64,000 nucleotides of DNA from Halobaculum gomorrense (GTDB taxonomy: Archaea > Halobacteriota > Halobacteria > Halobacteriales > Haloferacaceae). The stretch is from NCBI RefSeq assembly GCF_900129775.1, contig NZ_FQWV01000004.1:124001-188000 (forward strand). Reading direction: 5' to 3'. The position numbers and the translations under genes were made by a program. Each line of letters opens with the position of its first letter. Position 1 is the stretch's first letter. Shown piece after piece: positions 36,006 to 44,010 of this stretch. Below the pieces are notes generated by a model. That model worked only from the letters and a program-made list of their open reading frames with translations, was not told where the DNA came from and made no database searches.

Positions 36006-38543
36006 CTACTCCGGGTACTCGCTGCCGATCACCTCGCGGATGCGCTCGGCAGTCACCTCGCCGACGCCCCGCACCTCCAATAAGTCCTCCTCGCGGGCGG
36101 TCATCACTGCCTCGACGGTGCCGAAGTGCTCCAGCAGCGCTCGCGCCGTCACCGGGCCGATGTCGCCGATCGCGGAGACGACGTACTCCTGCTGTTCAGC
36201 GAGCGTCTTCGCCCCCTTCTCGCCGTGGGCGGACACCTCGCGGTTGTTCTCCTCCTGTTCGCGCCGGGCGATCACCTCGAGCAGGTCGGCGGTGTCGGCC
36301 TCGTCCTCGGTCCGGAGGACGCTCGCGTCGAAGTCGATCGCCAGCGACGACAGCGCACCGCGGACCGCGTTCGGGTGGACGTTGCGCTCGCCGTAGAGGT
36401 CCTCGCCCTCGATGATCACGACGGGTCGGGCGTACGCACGGGCGGTGTCTTTCACCTGCTCGAACATCGAGCGGTCGCCGCCGACGAGCGTGTCGAGGAA
36501 GTCTGCGACCGACTTGCGCTCGACGGCGACGCGGTCGGAGAGCACGTAGTCGCCGACTGCCAGCGTCTCCAGCCGGGTGGTGATCCCTTCTCGCGTCGAG
36601 AGGTCACGCGCGATGGTCGATTCGAGCTCGCGCTGGTCGATGACGATTTCGGTGCCCCCGTCGCTCCTGGCGGTGGCGACGACGCCGTCGTCGGTGTCGC
36701 CGGTATCACCGGTGCCGTCGGTGTCATCGATGTCGCCGGTGTCGTCCTCGCTACTGTCCGTTCCGTCGGAACCATCGTCAGTGAGGCCGCCCTCGCTTTC
36801 GGCCGACTCACTGTCGTTTCCGTCCGCCGGATCGGGATCGAAGTCCGTCAGGCCGGGCTGCGATTCGTCGGCGGCGGTGGTCGCGTCGTCGTCGCTTTCG
36901 TTTGCTTCCGCGCTCCCACTCTCGTCGCCATCATGCTGTTCGCCCTCGCCGTCGAACTCAGTGAGCCCGGCCTGGCCGTCGTCGAGTTCGTCGCTCAGCT
37001 CGTCGGCGACGCCCTTCAGTTCGCGCAGTTCGTTCTCCATCTCTTTCTCGCGGCGCCGCGAGATCCAAAAGAACGCCTCGTCGCGCGTGTCGTTCGCGAG
37101 AAGGACGACAACCTCGCCCTCCGCCTGCCGGCCGGTTCGACCCTTCCGCTGGATGGAGCGGATCGCGGTCGGGACCGGCTCGAAGAAGAGGACCAGATCG
37201 ACCTCGGGCACGTCCAGCCCCTCCTCGGCGACGCTGGTGGAGACGAGCACCTCGAACTCGCCGGCGCGAAAGGCGTCGAGCGTCTCCTGCTGCTGCGTTT
37301 GGGTCATGCCGTCGGAGCCCTCCTTGTCGCCCTGCCCGACGAACCGCCGGGTGTCGAAGGAGGCCGAGAGGAACTCGGTGAGCGCCTCGGCGGTGTCGCG
37401 CGATTCCGTGAACACGATGACGCGCTCGCCGCCGCCGATGCCGAGCGTCTGCGCGAGGAGGACTCTGGTGCGCCGGAACTTCGGGTGGAGGTCGTCGAAC
37501 GACTCGGCCTTGCGCATCGCCTCTCTCACTTTCGGTTCGGAGATCATCCGCTGGCTCGCTTTCGAGGCGCCCGACGAGCGGGCGGCGTTGCGCTGGCGCT
37601 CGAAGTAGCGGCGCAGCGCCTCGACGCTTTGCGTCTCGACGAGTTCGACGGCGCGGCGGAGCTTCATCACCTCCGCGTGTACCGACATCCCGGTGTAGGC
37701 GTCGGAGTCGCCGCCGTCCATCATCCGCTGAAGCTCCCCGCGCATCTTGTTGAGGTCCTTCTGGGAGACGTCCGGCTGGGTGGTGTTCGTGACGCCCAAC
37801 TCCTTCAGGCTCTCCAACCTGTCCGTGATCACTTCGTTGAGCGCGTCGCGGATCTCGACGATCGCGTCGGGGAGGTCGATCCGCTCCCACTGCACGTCGG
37901 TGTCGTGGGTGTACTCGCCCACGTCGGCGTCGTCCTCGGTCATCACCTCAACTTGGTCGATTCCGAGGTTTTCACAGACGGCCGCGATCTCCTCGCGGTC
38001 GCCGCCGGGGGAGGCTGACATCCCGGTGACGAGCGGGTTCTCGGCGTCGGCGTGGTAGCGTTCCGCGATGTACACGTACGCGTAGTCGCCGCTCGCGCGG
38101 TGACACTCGTCGAACGTCAGGTGCGTCACGTCCGCCAACGAGATGCGGTTGCCGACGAGGTCGTTCTCGACGACTTGCGGCGTTGCGATGACGATGCTCG
38201 CGCTCTCCCACAGCTCTGCGCGGTCGTCGGGGCGCACCTCCCCGGTGAACACGACGATCTCCTCGTCGGCGATGTCCAGCGCCTCGCGGTAGAAGTCGGC
38301 ATGCTGCTGGACCAACGGTTTCGTCGGCGCGAGGAACAGCACCTTCCCTCCGGTCTCGTACAGCCGGTGGGCGGTGACGAGCAGCGAGACGGTCGTCTTC
38401 CCGAGGCCGGTCGGGAGACACACGAGCGTGTGGCCCTCGCGGGCGGTCGCGGCCAGTTCCGTCTGGTAGCGACGGTTCTCGATGAACCCCTCGACGAGCA
38501 GGGGGTGATCGACGTACTCGGTCTCCGCGGCGGCCTCGGCCAT
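36006..38543 (-). CDS. hef: Hef: helicase fused to XPF-type nuclease
   Basis: Replication-fork repair protein, 845 aa. N-terminal helicase: Walker A PTGLGKT (44-50), DECH box (145-148), TGMSASPGG, and helicase C-terminal motifs STSVAEEGLDVPEVDLVL and SIQRKGRTGR. A linker of ~110 acidic residues (about 515-630) follows. The XPF nuclease has EIVIDQREL, GDYVLS (664-669) and the catalytic ERKSVADF (675-682). Two helix-hairpin-helix repeats end the protein (SAIGDIGPVTARALLEHFG and EVRGVGEVTAERIREVIG). The linker holds two PIP-box-like repeats, QAGLTEFD (524-531) and QPGLTDFD (562-569), candidate PCNA contacts. Confidence 0.96.
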   Translation of the reverse strand: MAEAAAETEYVDHPLLVEGFIENRRYQTELAATAREGHTLVCLPTGLGKTTVSLLVTAHRLYETGGKVLFLAPTKPLVQQHADFYREALDIADEEIVVFTGEVRPDDRAELWESASIVIATPQVVENDLVGNRISLADVTHLTFDECHRASGDYAYVYIAERYHADAENPLVTGMSASPGGDREEIAAVCENLGIDQVEVMTEDDADVGEYTHDTDVQWERIDLPDAIVEIRDALNEVITDRLESLKELGVTNTTQPDVSQKDLNKMRGELQRMMDGGDSDAYTGMSVHAEVMKLRRAVELVETQSVEALRRYFERQRNAARSSGASKASQRMISEPKVREAMRKAESFDDLHPKFRRTRVLLAQTLGIGGGERVIVFTESRDTAEALTEFLSASFDTRRFVGQGDKEGSDGMTQTQQQETLDAFRAGEFEVLVSTSVAEEGLDVPEVDLVLFFEPVPTAIRSIQRKGRTGRQAEGEVVVLLANDTRDEAFFWISRRREKEMENELRELKGVADELSDELDDGQAGLTEFDGEGEQHDGDESGSAEANESDDDATTAADESQPGLTDFDPDPADGNDSESAESEGGLTDDGSDGTDSSEDDTGDIDDTDGTGDTGDTDDGVVATARSDGGTEIVIDQRELESTIARDLSTREGITTRLETLAVGDYVLSDRVAVERKSVADFLDTLVGGDRSMFEQVKDTARAYARPVVIIEGEDLYGERNVHPNAVRGALSSLAIDFDASVLRTEDEADTADLLEVIARREQEENNREVSAHGEKGAKTLAEQQEYVVSAIGDIGPVTARALLEHFGTVEAVMTAREEDLLEVRGVGEVTAERIREVIGSEYPE

Positions 38544-38565
38544 CGCTCACACTTGCGCCTCATGC

Positions 38566-38575
38566 GGGGTAAACC
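38566..38575 (-). promoter_or_regulatory. TATA-like box of hef
   Basis: Minus-strand GGTTTACCCC is centred 27 bp before the hef ATG at 38543. Confidence 0.5.
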
Positions 38576-38629
38576 TTCGCGAACCGCGGCGGAAGTGAAA
38601 ACGACCGCCTCCGTACTCGAACGGACAGT

Positions 38630-38746
38630 TCAGCGCTCCTCGCGCGGCCGAAACTCGAGCCGACGCTCGTCGCACGCCGTCTCGGGCACGGACTCCTCGA
38701 GGAGCGCGGCCCACTCCGTGATGTGACAGCGCTCGGATACTGGCAT
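38630..38746 (-). CDS. 38-aa mini-protein upstream of hef
   Basis: Encodes MPVSERCHITEWAALLEES and a charged tail with one further Cys, ending REER. The minus-strand box ACAATTATCA (38771-38780) is centred ~29 bp before the ATG, a good leaderless promoter, and the frame fills the gap between brp and hef. Two cysteines ~18 residues apart could bind metal as a dimer. No family is recognised; the evidence is the promoter, codon use and lack of any competing gene. Confidence 0.5.
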   Translation of the reverse strand: MPVSERCHITEWAALLEESVPETACDERRLEFRPREER

Positions 38747-38856
38747 CGGTCAACCCAACACGGGAGTCCGTGATAATTGTTTCTCGCGTTCTCACGCGCT
38801 CGGGGGCGGACGGCCGCTTCTTAGGGAGATCCGGTCGAGGTTTCACTCCTCGTGAC

Positions 38857-39900
38857 TCACCAGACGCCCTGTCGCGCGTCCATCCACGTGACGACGGCGA
38901 CGTGCGGCAGCGTCAGCACCGCGATGGCGACGAGGTACACCGCGAGCAGCCCCTCGGGGCCCGCGGAGGGGCGCGGCGCGAGCGCCCACACGGCGGCGAC
39001 GACGAGCAGGCCGCCGAGAGTCGCGGGCGCGGCGTCGCGGGCGAACCGCCGGAGCGCTCCGGTCAGCTCGCCCGCGACCAGCGCCTCGCGGGCGTCCGGG
39101 TCGAGCAGTTCGAGCCGCGCGACGTGGCGCACCGCGTGCCAGAGGCAGAAGTACAGTCCGATCGCGAGTACGGGCGAGACGAGCAGGAAGAACGCCCACA
39201 GCCCCACGGTCTCGCCGGCGTCGACGAGCCACGGTCGACGGGCGGCGTCGCCGCGGCTGACCCGGCGTGCGCCCGTCGCGAGCGCGAGCAACGTGACGGC
39301 GCCGAAGCCGACGGCGACGGCGACGCGGGCGGCCGGGGTGAACGCCGCGTCGAGGGCGGTCACGTCGCCGGCGAACAGTCCCACCAGCGCGGCCGCGACC
39401 CGACGGTACGCCTCCGGATGGCCGACCAGCGGAACGAGCATCGGGAGGCCGCCGCGAACGACGAGCGACAGCGCGCGTTCGGGTCGAGTCGGGAGGTGCT
39501 CGGCTTCCGCGAGCGCGAGGAGGGCGTACACGTCGCCCTGTCCCCAGTGGACCCACGTGATCGCGATGAACGCGACGAACGCCGAGGCCGGGGCGAACAG
39601 CCACCAGAGGCCGTAGCCGACGCCGAGTACCGCGTAGACCGCGACGACGGCTCCCACGGAGCGTCCGAGGCCGATCCCCGCGAGGCGTGCCGGAACGAGG
39701 TGGTCGACGGCGCCGTGCGGGAACCCGAACAGCAGCACGGACGCGAGAAACGGCGCATACCGGACCCCGAGCGGGAGCGACGGCGCGAGCAGCCCGAACG
39801 GGACCGCGAGCGCCAGCCCGACCCACGGCGCGCGGACGCCCCAGCGGTGCAGGGCGCCGGCCAGTGCCGTTCCCGACCGGGAGCGATCCGACACCGCCAT
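38857..39900 (-). CDS. brp: Brp/Blh-type beta-carotene 15,15'-dioxygenase
   Basis: Membrane enzyme that cleaves beta-carotene to two retinals, the rhodopsin chromophore. 347 aa with ~8-9 hydrophobic helices. Family motifs with likely Fe-binding histidines are LLFGFPHGAVDHLVPAR (residues ~58-75), ITWVHWGQGD, and GLYFCLWHAVRHVARLE. TLPHVAVVTWMDARQGVW is the usual C-terminus. Its ATG shares one base with the lycopene cyclase stop (TGATG), so the two are translated from one message. No opsin gene lies in the window. Confidence 0.93.
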   Translation of the reverse strand: MAVSDRSRSGTALAGALHRWGVRAPWVGLALAVPFGLLAPSLPLGVRYAPFLASVLLFGFPHGAVDHLVPARLAGIGLGRSVGAVVAVYAVLGVGYGLWWLFAPASAFVAFIAITWVHWGQGDVYALLALAEAEHLPTRPERALSLVVRGGLPMLVPLVGHPEAYRRVAAALVGLFAGDVTALDAAFTPAARVAVAVGFGAVTLLALATGARRVSRGDAARRPWLVDAGETVGLWAFFLLVSPVLAIGLYFCLWHAVRHVARLELLDPDAREALVAGELTGALRRFARDAAPATLGGLLVVAAVWALAPRPSAGPEGLLAVYLVAIAVLTLPHVAVVTWMDARQGVW

Positions 39901-40766
39901 CAGTCGGCTATCGGGGTCGGATCGTGATCGGTCGCGGCGTCGACGGTGCCGTCGTCGGTGCCGAGGGCGGTTCCGGGAGCGGGGTCGGTGCCGTCGTCGG
40001 GGGTCCGGGGATGATCGCTCCCCGTGCTCCCCGCGGGGCGTGGGCGGAAGCGCAACAGCGCCCACTCGAACAACACGAGTCCGTTGACGACGAGCGCGCT
40101 GGCGACGAGGAAGAACACGGCCTCCTCGATCGGGAGCCCGAGGAGGTGGACGCCCGTCGAGGTCTCGGCGGCGACGGTCCACACGCCGTCGGCGATCGCG
40201 ATCCGGTCGACGACCCACAGGTACAGCGTCGGGACGCCGACCGCGACGGCGATCGGGCGGAGACGGCGCAGGAGGAACGCGCCGCCGACAGCCCACTGGA
40301 GCGCCAGCACGGGACAGGCCCACGCGAGGATCGCCCCGAGGTAGAGGAACCGCTCGGGGCCCGCGAGCACGAGCCAGCCGCCCACGCCCGCCACCGCCAG
40401 CCACGCGAGCGCGCCGAGCGCCCGCGGCAGGCGCGCCGTGTCCCCCTCGACCGGCGTCGGGTCGAAGCCGATTCGGTGGAGCCACAGTCCGATGAGCGCG
40501 GTCTGGAGCGCGAAGAAGAGATACTCGCCGACCGGCGCCGCCCAGACGCGCGCGGCCACCCGACCCTCGCCGTAGGCCCACGCGCCGCGCTCGATGAGGA
40601 GGTTGTCCCACGGCGTCGTGTACGCGAACGCGACGGTCCCCATGAGCAGGAGCGCCGCCCGCGCCGGTCGGCGACGCTCGACTGGTAGCGTCGGCCGCCG
40701 CCACAGCAGCAACGCCAGCACCGGGAGCACGAACACCGCGTGCACGCCGAGGTAGGTGAGCGTCAC
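39900..40766 (-). CDS. crtY: Lycopene beta-cyclase (CrtY, archaeal CarR/CrtYcd type)
   Basis: Cyclises lycopene ends to beta-carotene. 288 aa with six to seven membrane helices, equal to a fusion of the two small cyclase subunits of actinobacteria. The PWDNLLIERGAWAYGEG motif and its second-half counterpart DRIAIADGVWTV are conserved, as are EYLFFALQT and EEAVFFLVAS (acidic residues in each half). A ~40-residue Asp/Gly/Thr-rich tail is disordered. GTG at 40766 was chosen because GGGGAGG lies 8 bases upstream; the longer frame adds a Pro/Arg-rich N-terminus. Supplies Brp. Confidence 0.93.
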   Translation of the reverse strand: MTLTYLGVHAVFVLPVLALLLWRRPTLPVERRRPARAALLLMGTVAFAYTTPWDNLLIERGAWAYGEGRVAARVWAAPVGEYLFFALQTALIGLWLHRIGFDPTPVEGDTARLPRALGALAWLAVAGVGGWLVLAGPERFLYLGAILAWACPVLALQWAVGGAFLLRRLRPIAVAVGVPTLYLWVVDRIAIADGVWTVAAETSTGVHLLGLPIEEAVFFLVASALVVNGLVLFEWALLRFRPRPAGSTGSDHPRTPDDGTDPAPGTALGTDDGTVDAATDHDPTPIAD

Positions 40767-40928
40767 CGGCGCCTCCCCACGCCGTCGCTCTCCCGTCCGC
40801 GCGTCCGAGTCATACTCGACGAACGGCGGGGGGCGGCATAAGGTCGTGCCCGCGTGAATCACTCGTGAGAGCCGCGACGGCTACCGCTCGGTTCCGGTGT
40901 CGGCGTCGCCGGTCCCGGTCCCGTCCGG

Positions 40929-41171
40929 TCAGACCAGCTGTTCGCCGTCGTCGTCGTACAGGCGGATGGCGTCGACCGGGCAGGTACGGGCGGCGAACTT
41001 CGCGTCCAACTCCGCGCCCTCGGGCACCTCCAGTGAGAACACGTCCTCGTCGGTCTCCTCGGCGCCGACGAGGGTCGCCTTCCCGGCGTCTCGGTCCTTC
41101 TCGAAGGCGTCCCACTCGGCCACGCACTGGTACATCCCGACGCAGGTGTCACGGTCGAACTCGACGTGCAT
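40929..41171 (-). CDS. Ferredoxin, single-cluster type
   Basis: 80-aa electron carrier. MHVEFDRDTCVGMYQCVAEWDAFE holds two cluster cysteines with C-x5-C spacing, and FAARTCPVDAIRLYDDDGEQLV supplies the third with the usual CP pair, suggesting a [3Fe-4S] or incomplete [4Fe-4S] site as in P450-linked ferredoxins. Minus-strand GGTATTAGCC lies ~28 bp before the ATG at 41171. It precedes no obvious partner; the SDR gene ends 70 bp upstream of its start. Redox partner unknown. Confidence 0.9.
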   Translation of the reverse strand: MHVEFDRDTCVGMYQCVAEWDAFEKDRDAGKATLVGAEETDEDVFSLEVPEGAELDAKFAARTCPVDAIRLYDDDGEQLV

Positions 41172-41241
41172 ACTCAGACCGTGGTCGCGGCGGCTAATAC
41201 CGGCTTCGTCCCCGTCGTCGCCCTCGACCGCCGGGACGAGG

Positions 41242-42048
41242 TCACGGCGGCTGACCCGAGGGGCGCAGATCGACCTCGTGGCTCCACGCCGCGGGGGGCT
41301 GGTCGGCGAGGGCGACGAACCGCTCGCCGACGGTCCGAGCGTCCATCGCGCCCGCCGGTCGGAACTCGGCGTCGGCCGGCGGTATCGTCCCGCCGACGGC
41401 GACGTAACAGACGTGGACGCCGTCGGGACCGGCGCGTCGGGCGAGCGACCGCGAGAGCCCGCGGGTCGCGAACGCGGCTGCACCCCACCCGGGAAGGCGC
41501 TCGCTCCCGTCGAACGCGTGGGTCGTCCCCGCGAACAGCAGCGTTCCGTCGCCGCGCTCGCGCATCCCCGGAAGCGTCGCCCGCGCCAGCGCCGCGCCAC
41601 CCTCCGCACGGGTCCGCAACGGGCGCCGGAACGACTCCGCGTCGTCGAGCCCGCCGCCGCGGTCGTTCGCGTTGTGGATCGCGACATCGACGGGGCCGAA
41701 CGCGTCTGTGACCGCGCCGACCGCCTCCTCGAGGGCGCCGTCGTCGGTCACGTCCGCGGTCACAGCGACGGCCTCGCCCCCCGCGTCGCGGAGGTCCGCC
41801 GCCAGCGACTCGACGTACTCGGGCGAGCGTGCAAGCAGCGCGACGCGGTCGCCGGCGTCGGCGAACGCGCGGGCGAGGCCGGTGCCGAGGGACTCGCCGA
41901 CGCCCGCGACGAGGACGGTTCTCGGCGGCCTCGGGTCGCCGTCGCGGTCGTTTTCGTCTGTGTCGCCGGTGCGGTCGTTGTCGTCTGTGTCGCCGTCGCC
42001 GGCGTCGCCGGAGGGAGCGCGCACACCGGCCCGTCGGACGCCTCCCAC
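41242..42048 (-). CDS. SDR-family protein lacking the catalytic Tyr/Lys
   Basis: 268 aa. Rossmann dinucleotide motif VLVAGVGESLGTGLARAFADAG (start ~residue 45), VTADVTDDG and IHNANDRG match short-chain dehydrogenases. At the YxxxK site the sequence reads WGAAAFATRGLSRSLA: Tyr is Trp188 and Lys is Ala192, so normal SDR chemistry is unlikely. It may be a cofactor-binding regulator or an enzyme with altered mechanism. The ~40-residue Asp-rich N-terminus is disordered and the start (GTG 42048) is uncertain. Confidence 0.8.
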   Translation of the reverse strand: MGGVRRAGVRAPSGDAGDGDTDDNDRTGDTDENDRDGDPRPPRTVLVAGVGESLGTGLARAFADAGDRVALLARSPEYVESLAADLRDAGGEAVAVTADVTDDGALEEAVGAVTDAFGPVDVAIHNANDRGGGLDDAESFRRPLRTRAEGGAALARATLPGMRERGDGTLLFAGTTHAFDGSERLPGWGAAAFATRGLSRSLARRAGPDGVHVCYVAVGGTIPPADAEFRPAGAMDARTVGERFVALADQPPAAWSHEVDLRPSGQPP

Positions 42049-42096
42049 ATGACGGTTTCCGGAACCGGCGTTCCGTACCCAGACGGAGCGGTCTGA

Positions 42097-42804
42097 TCAC
42101 GCGACGCCCGCGAGCAGCCTGGCGAGTGTGCCCCGGACGCCCGGGGCCGTCGCGTCCTCGGGGACGAACGTCGGCACCGCGTCGCGGTCGATCCCGTCGG
42201 CGCCGCCCTCCTGGCCGCGCCAGACGACGGTCCGTCCGTCGACCGCCCCGTCCCCAACCCCGCCGGCGACGACGTGGCCTTCCGGCGCGTGGAGGACGAG
42301 CACGTCCGCGCCGGGATAGACGCTCCCCTCGCCGCCGGCGGCGAACGGAACCACGGGGTCGTGGGCGTGGAAGGTGGTGAACAGGACCGCGCCGGCCTCG
42401 CGCTCGGCGGCGTCGTCGCGGCGGCGCTCGACGACCAGCGTGTCGCCGTCCATCCGGCTCGTTCGGTCGCCGTCGTCCGAGGCGGTCGCGGCGTCGACGA
42501 CCGCGGCCCGCAGCGAGTCGTTCCGGAGCGCTTCGGCCCCGTCGGACAGGTGGAGGCGTGCGACCCAGCGGGTCGATCCGTCCTCGAACACCCGGATGTC
42601 GAGCGTGGCGTGCACGACCTCGACGGCGACGCCGTGACGCTCCGCTGCCTCGGCGAGCGCGCCGTCGACGCAGACGCCACAGGCGGGCTCCGGCGGCGCA
42701 CGGGCGGCGCCGTCGGCCGGGACGACCGCGGCGACCAGCGCCGACGCCACGAGGCCGACGGCGACGAGACGGAGGACACGGGGAGGGATCGGTGCGGGGG
42801 ACAC
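42097..42804 (-). CDS. Secreted haloarchaeal protein of unknown function
   Basis: 235 aa beginning with a Sec-type signal peptide (PPRVLRLVAVGLVASALVAAVVPADGAARA) and a CGVCVDG pair soon after. The mature part is beta-rich (VEVVHATLDIRVFEDGSTRWVARLHLSDGAE, AVLFTTFHAHDPVVPFAAGGEGSVYPGADVLVLHAPEGHVVAGGVGDG) and ends with a weak hydrophobic helix (GVRGTLARLLAGVA). GTG 42804 follows a TACTTATCG box by ~27 bp on the minus strand. Family not recognised; an envelope-located role is likely. Confidence 0.72.
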   Translation of the reverse strand: MSPAPIPPRVLRLVAVGLVASALVAAVVPADGAARAPPEPACGVCVDGALAEAAERHGVAVEVVHATLDIRVFEDGSTRWVARLHLSDGAEALRNDSLRAAVVDAATASDDGDRTSRMDGDTLVVERRRDDAAEREAGAVLFTTFHAHDPVVPFAAGGEGSVYPGADVLVLHAPEGHVVAGGVGDGAVDGRTVVWRGQEGGADGIDRDAVPTFVPEDATAPGVRGTLARLLAGVA

Positions 42805-42889
42805 GGCAAGCGATGGGTCGCTCGGCGATAAGTAGCTTGGGCCGCCCCGACGAGCAAGCGTTTTGCGCCCCCCGGCGGACCCACCGCAC

Positions 42890-43585
42890 ATGAAGAACAC
42901 CGAGGGGACGGAGGCGGCGAAGCGGGCGGCGGGCGAGGCGGCCGCCGCCGCGGTGGCGGACGGCGACGTGGTCGGGCTCGGAACCGGGTCGACGGCGGCC
43001 CACGCGATCTGCGACCTGGGCGAGCGCGTTGCGGACGGCCTCGCCGTCGAGGGCGTCGCCACCTCCTACCAGTCGCGGGCGCTCGCGAGGGAGGCGGGGA
43101 TCCCCCTGTTGTCGCTGTCGGACGTGGCTCGCGTCGACCTCGCGATCGACGGCGCCGACCAAGTGGCGACGGGGGCGAACGCGCTCGTGAAGGGAGGCGG
43201 CGCCGCCCACGCCCGCGAGAAGGTCGTCGCTTCGGCGGCCGACGAGTTCCTCGTCGTCGCCGACGGCTCGAAGCTCGCCGACCCGCTCGACCACCCGGTG
43301 CCCGTCGAGGTGCTTCCGGACGCGGTCGCCCGCGTCGAGCGGGCGGTCCGTGACGCCGGCGGCGACCCGGCGCTGCGGGACGCCGAGCGCAAGGACGGAC
43401 CGGTGATCACCGACAACGGGAACCTCGTGCTCGACTGCGACTTCGGAACGATCGCGGAGCCGGCGTCGCTGGCGCGGACGCTGTCGGGGATCGCCGGCGT
43501 CGTCGAACACGGCCTGTTCGTCGGGATGGCCGATGCCGTGTTCGTCGGCGGCGACGACGGCGACGTGACTCGGAGATCGCCGTGA
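42890..43585 (+). CDS. rpiA: Ribose-5-phosphate isomerase A
   Basis: Interconverts ribulose-5-phosphate and ribose-5-phosphate, 231 aa. Catalytic and phosphate loops: VVGLGTGSTAAHAI, DLAIDGADQVATGANALVKGGGAAHAREKVVA (Asp, Asp, Lys and Glu of the active site) and VVADGSKLAD. The C-terminal FGTIAEPASLARTLSGIAGVVEHGLFVGMADAVFVG is typical. ATG at 42890 chosen for the family N-terminus (MKNTEGTEAAKRAAGE). Confidence 0.95.
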   Translation: MKNTEGTEAAKRAAGEAAAAAVADGDVVGLGTGSTAAHAICDLGERVADGLAVEGVATSYQSRALAREAGIPLLSLSDVARVDLAIDGADQVATGANALVKGGGAAHAREKVVASAADEFLVVADGSKLADPLDHPVPVEVLPDAVARVERAVRDAGGDPALRDAERKDGPVITDNGNLVLDCDFGTIAEPASLARTLSGIAGVVEHGLFVGMADAVFVGGDDGDVTRRSP

Positions 43586-43689
43586 CCTACACGACGCCGT
43601 GACGGTCGAGTCGGCCCCGACGGGCCGCCGATCGCGACGGCGCCGCGGCTACGCGGTCGCTGAAAGAAGTGGAGGAACGTCGGCCGAGT

Positions 43690-43857
43690 TTACAGGTCGC
43701 GCGGCTGGACCGTCTTCCGGTCGTTCTCCTCGGCGCGACGAGCGGCGTCCTCGAGCAGCTCCTCGACTTCCCCGTCGAGCGCGTCGTAGAAATCGGACGC
43801 GACGTTCTTCTCCTCGAGGTACTCCTTGACGGCTGCCTTGACGATGAGGTCTGCCAT
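43690..43857 (-). CDS. DUF1931-type histone-fold mini-protein
   Basis: 55 aa: MADLIVKAAVKEYLEEKNV, then a helix DFYDALDGEVEELLEDAARRAEENDRK and TVQPRDL. The middle-helix/loop/short-helix pattern and the TVQPRDL end resemble the second half of an archaeal histone fold, and the protein matches the small haloarchaeal DUF1931 family as I remember it. Too short for a full nucleosomal histone; may dimerise on DNA or protein. CCTTATAAGG (43881-43890) is centred 28 bp before its ATG, a strong leaderless promoter. Confidence 0.85.
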   Translation of the reverse strand: MADLIVKAAVKEYLEEKNVASDFYDALDGEVEELLEDAARRAEENDRKTVQPRDL

Positions 43858-43880
43858 GCAACCGGGGTTTCCCGACGCCT

Positions 43881-43890
43881 CCTTATAAGG
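43881..43890 (-). promoter_or_regulatory. TATA box of the DUF1931 gene
   Basis: Palindromic CCTTATAAGG, centred 28 bp before the ATG at 43857 on the minus strand. Confidence 0.65.
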
Positions 43891-43953
43891 TTTCCCAAGT
43901 TAACCAGCGAGGTGGGGCCCCTCGCGGCCGTTCGCGGGGGTTTCCGACTCCGG

Positions 43954-43962
43954 ATTTATATA
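43954..43962 (+). promoter_or_regulatory. TATA box of larB
   Basis: ATTTATATA is ~53 bp before the larB ATG, so the transcript would carry a leader of ~25 nt; no Shine-Dalgarno is evident. Confidence 0.55.
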
Positions 43963-44010
43963 CTGTTCCCGGTCGGAGGGTTCGAGTCGGCCCGCCCCCG
44001 AGGGTCGATT

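Noticed and set aside
36126-38018. 630-codon plus-strand frame antisense to hef
   Set aside because: Shadow of the helicase/nuclease, which carries all expected motifs on the minus strand.
39687-40688. 333-codon plus-strand frame over brp/crtY
   Set aside because: Arg/Gly/Glu-rich shadow of two membrane proteins; the minus strand gives clear hydrophobic helices and family motifs.
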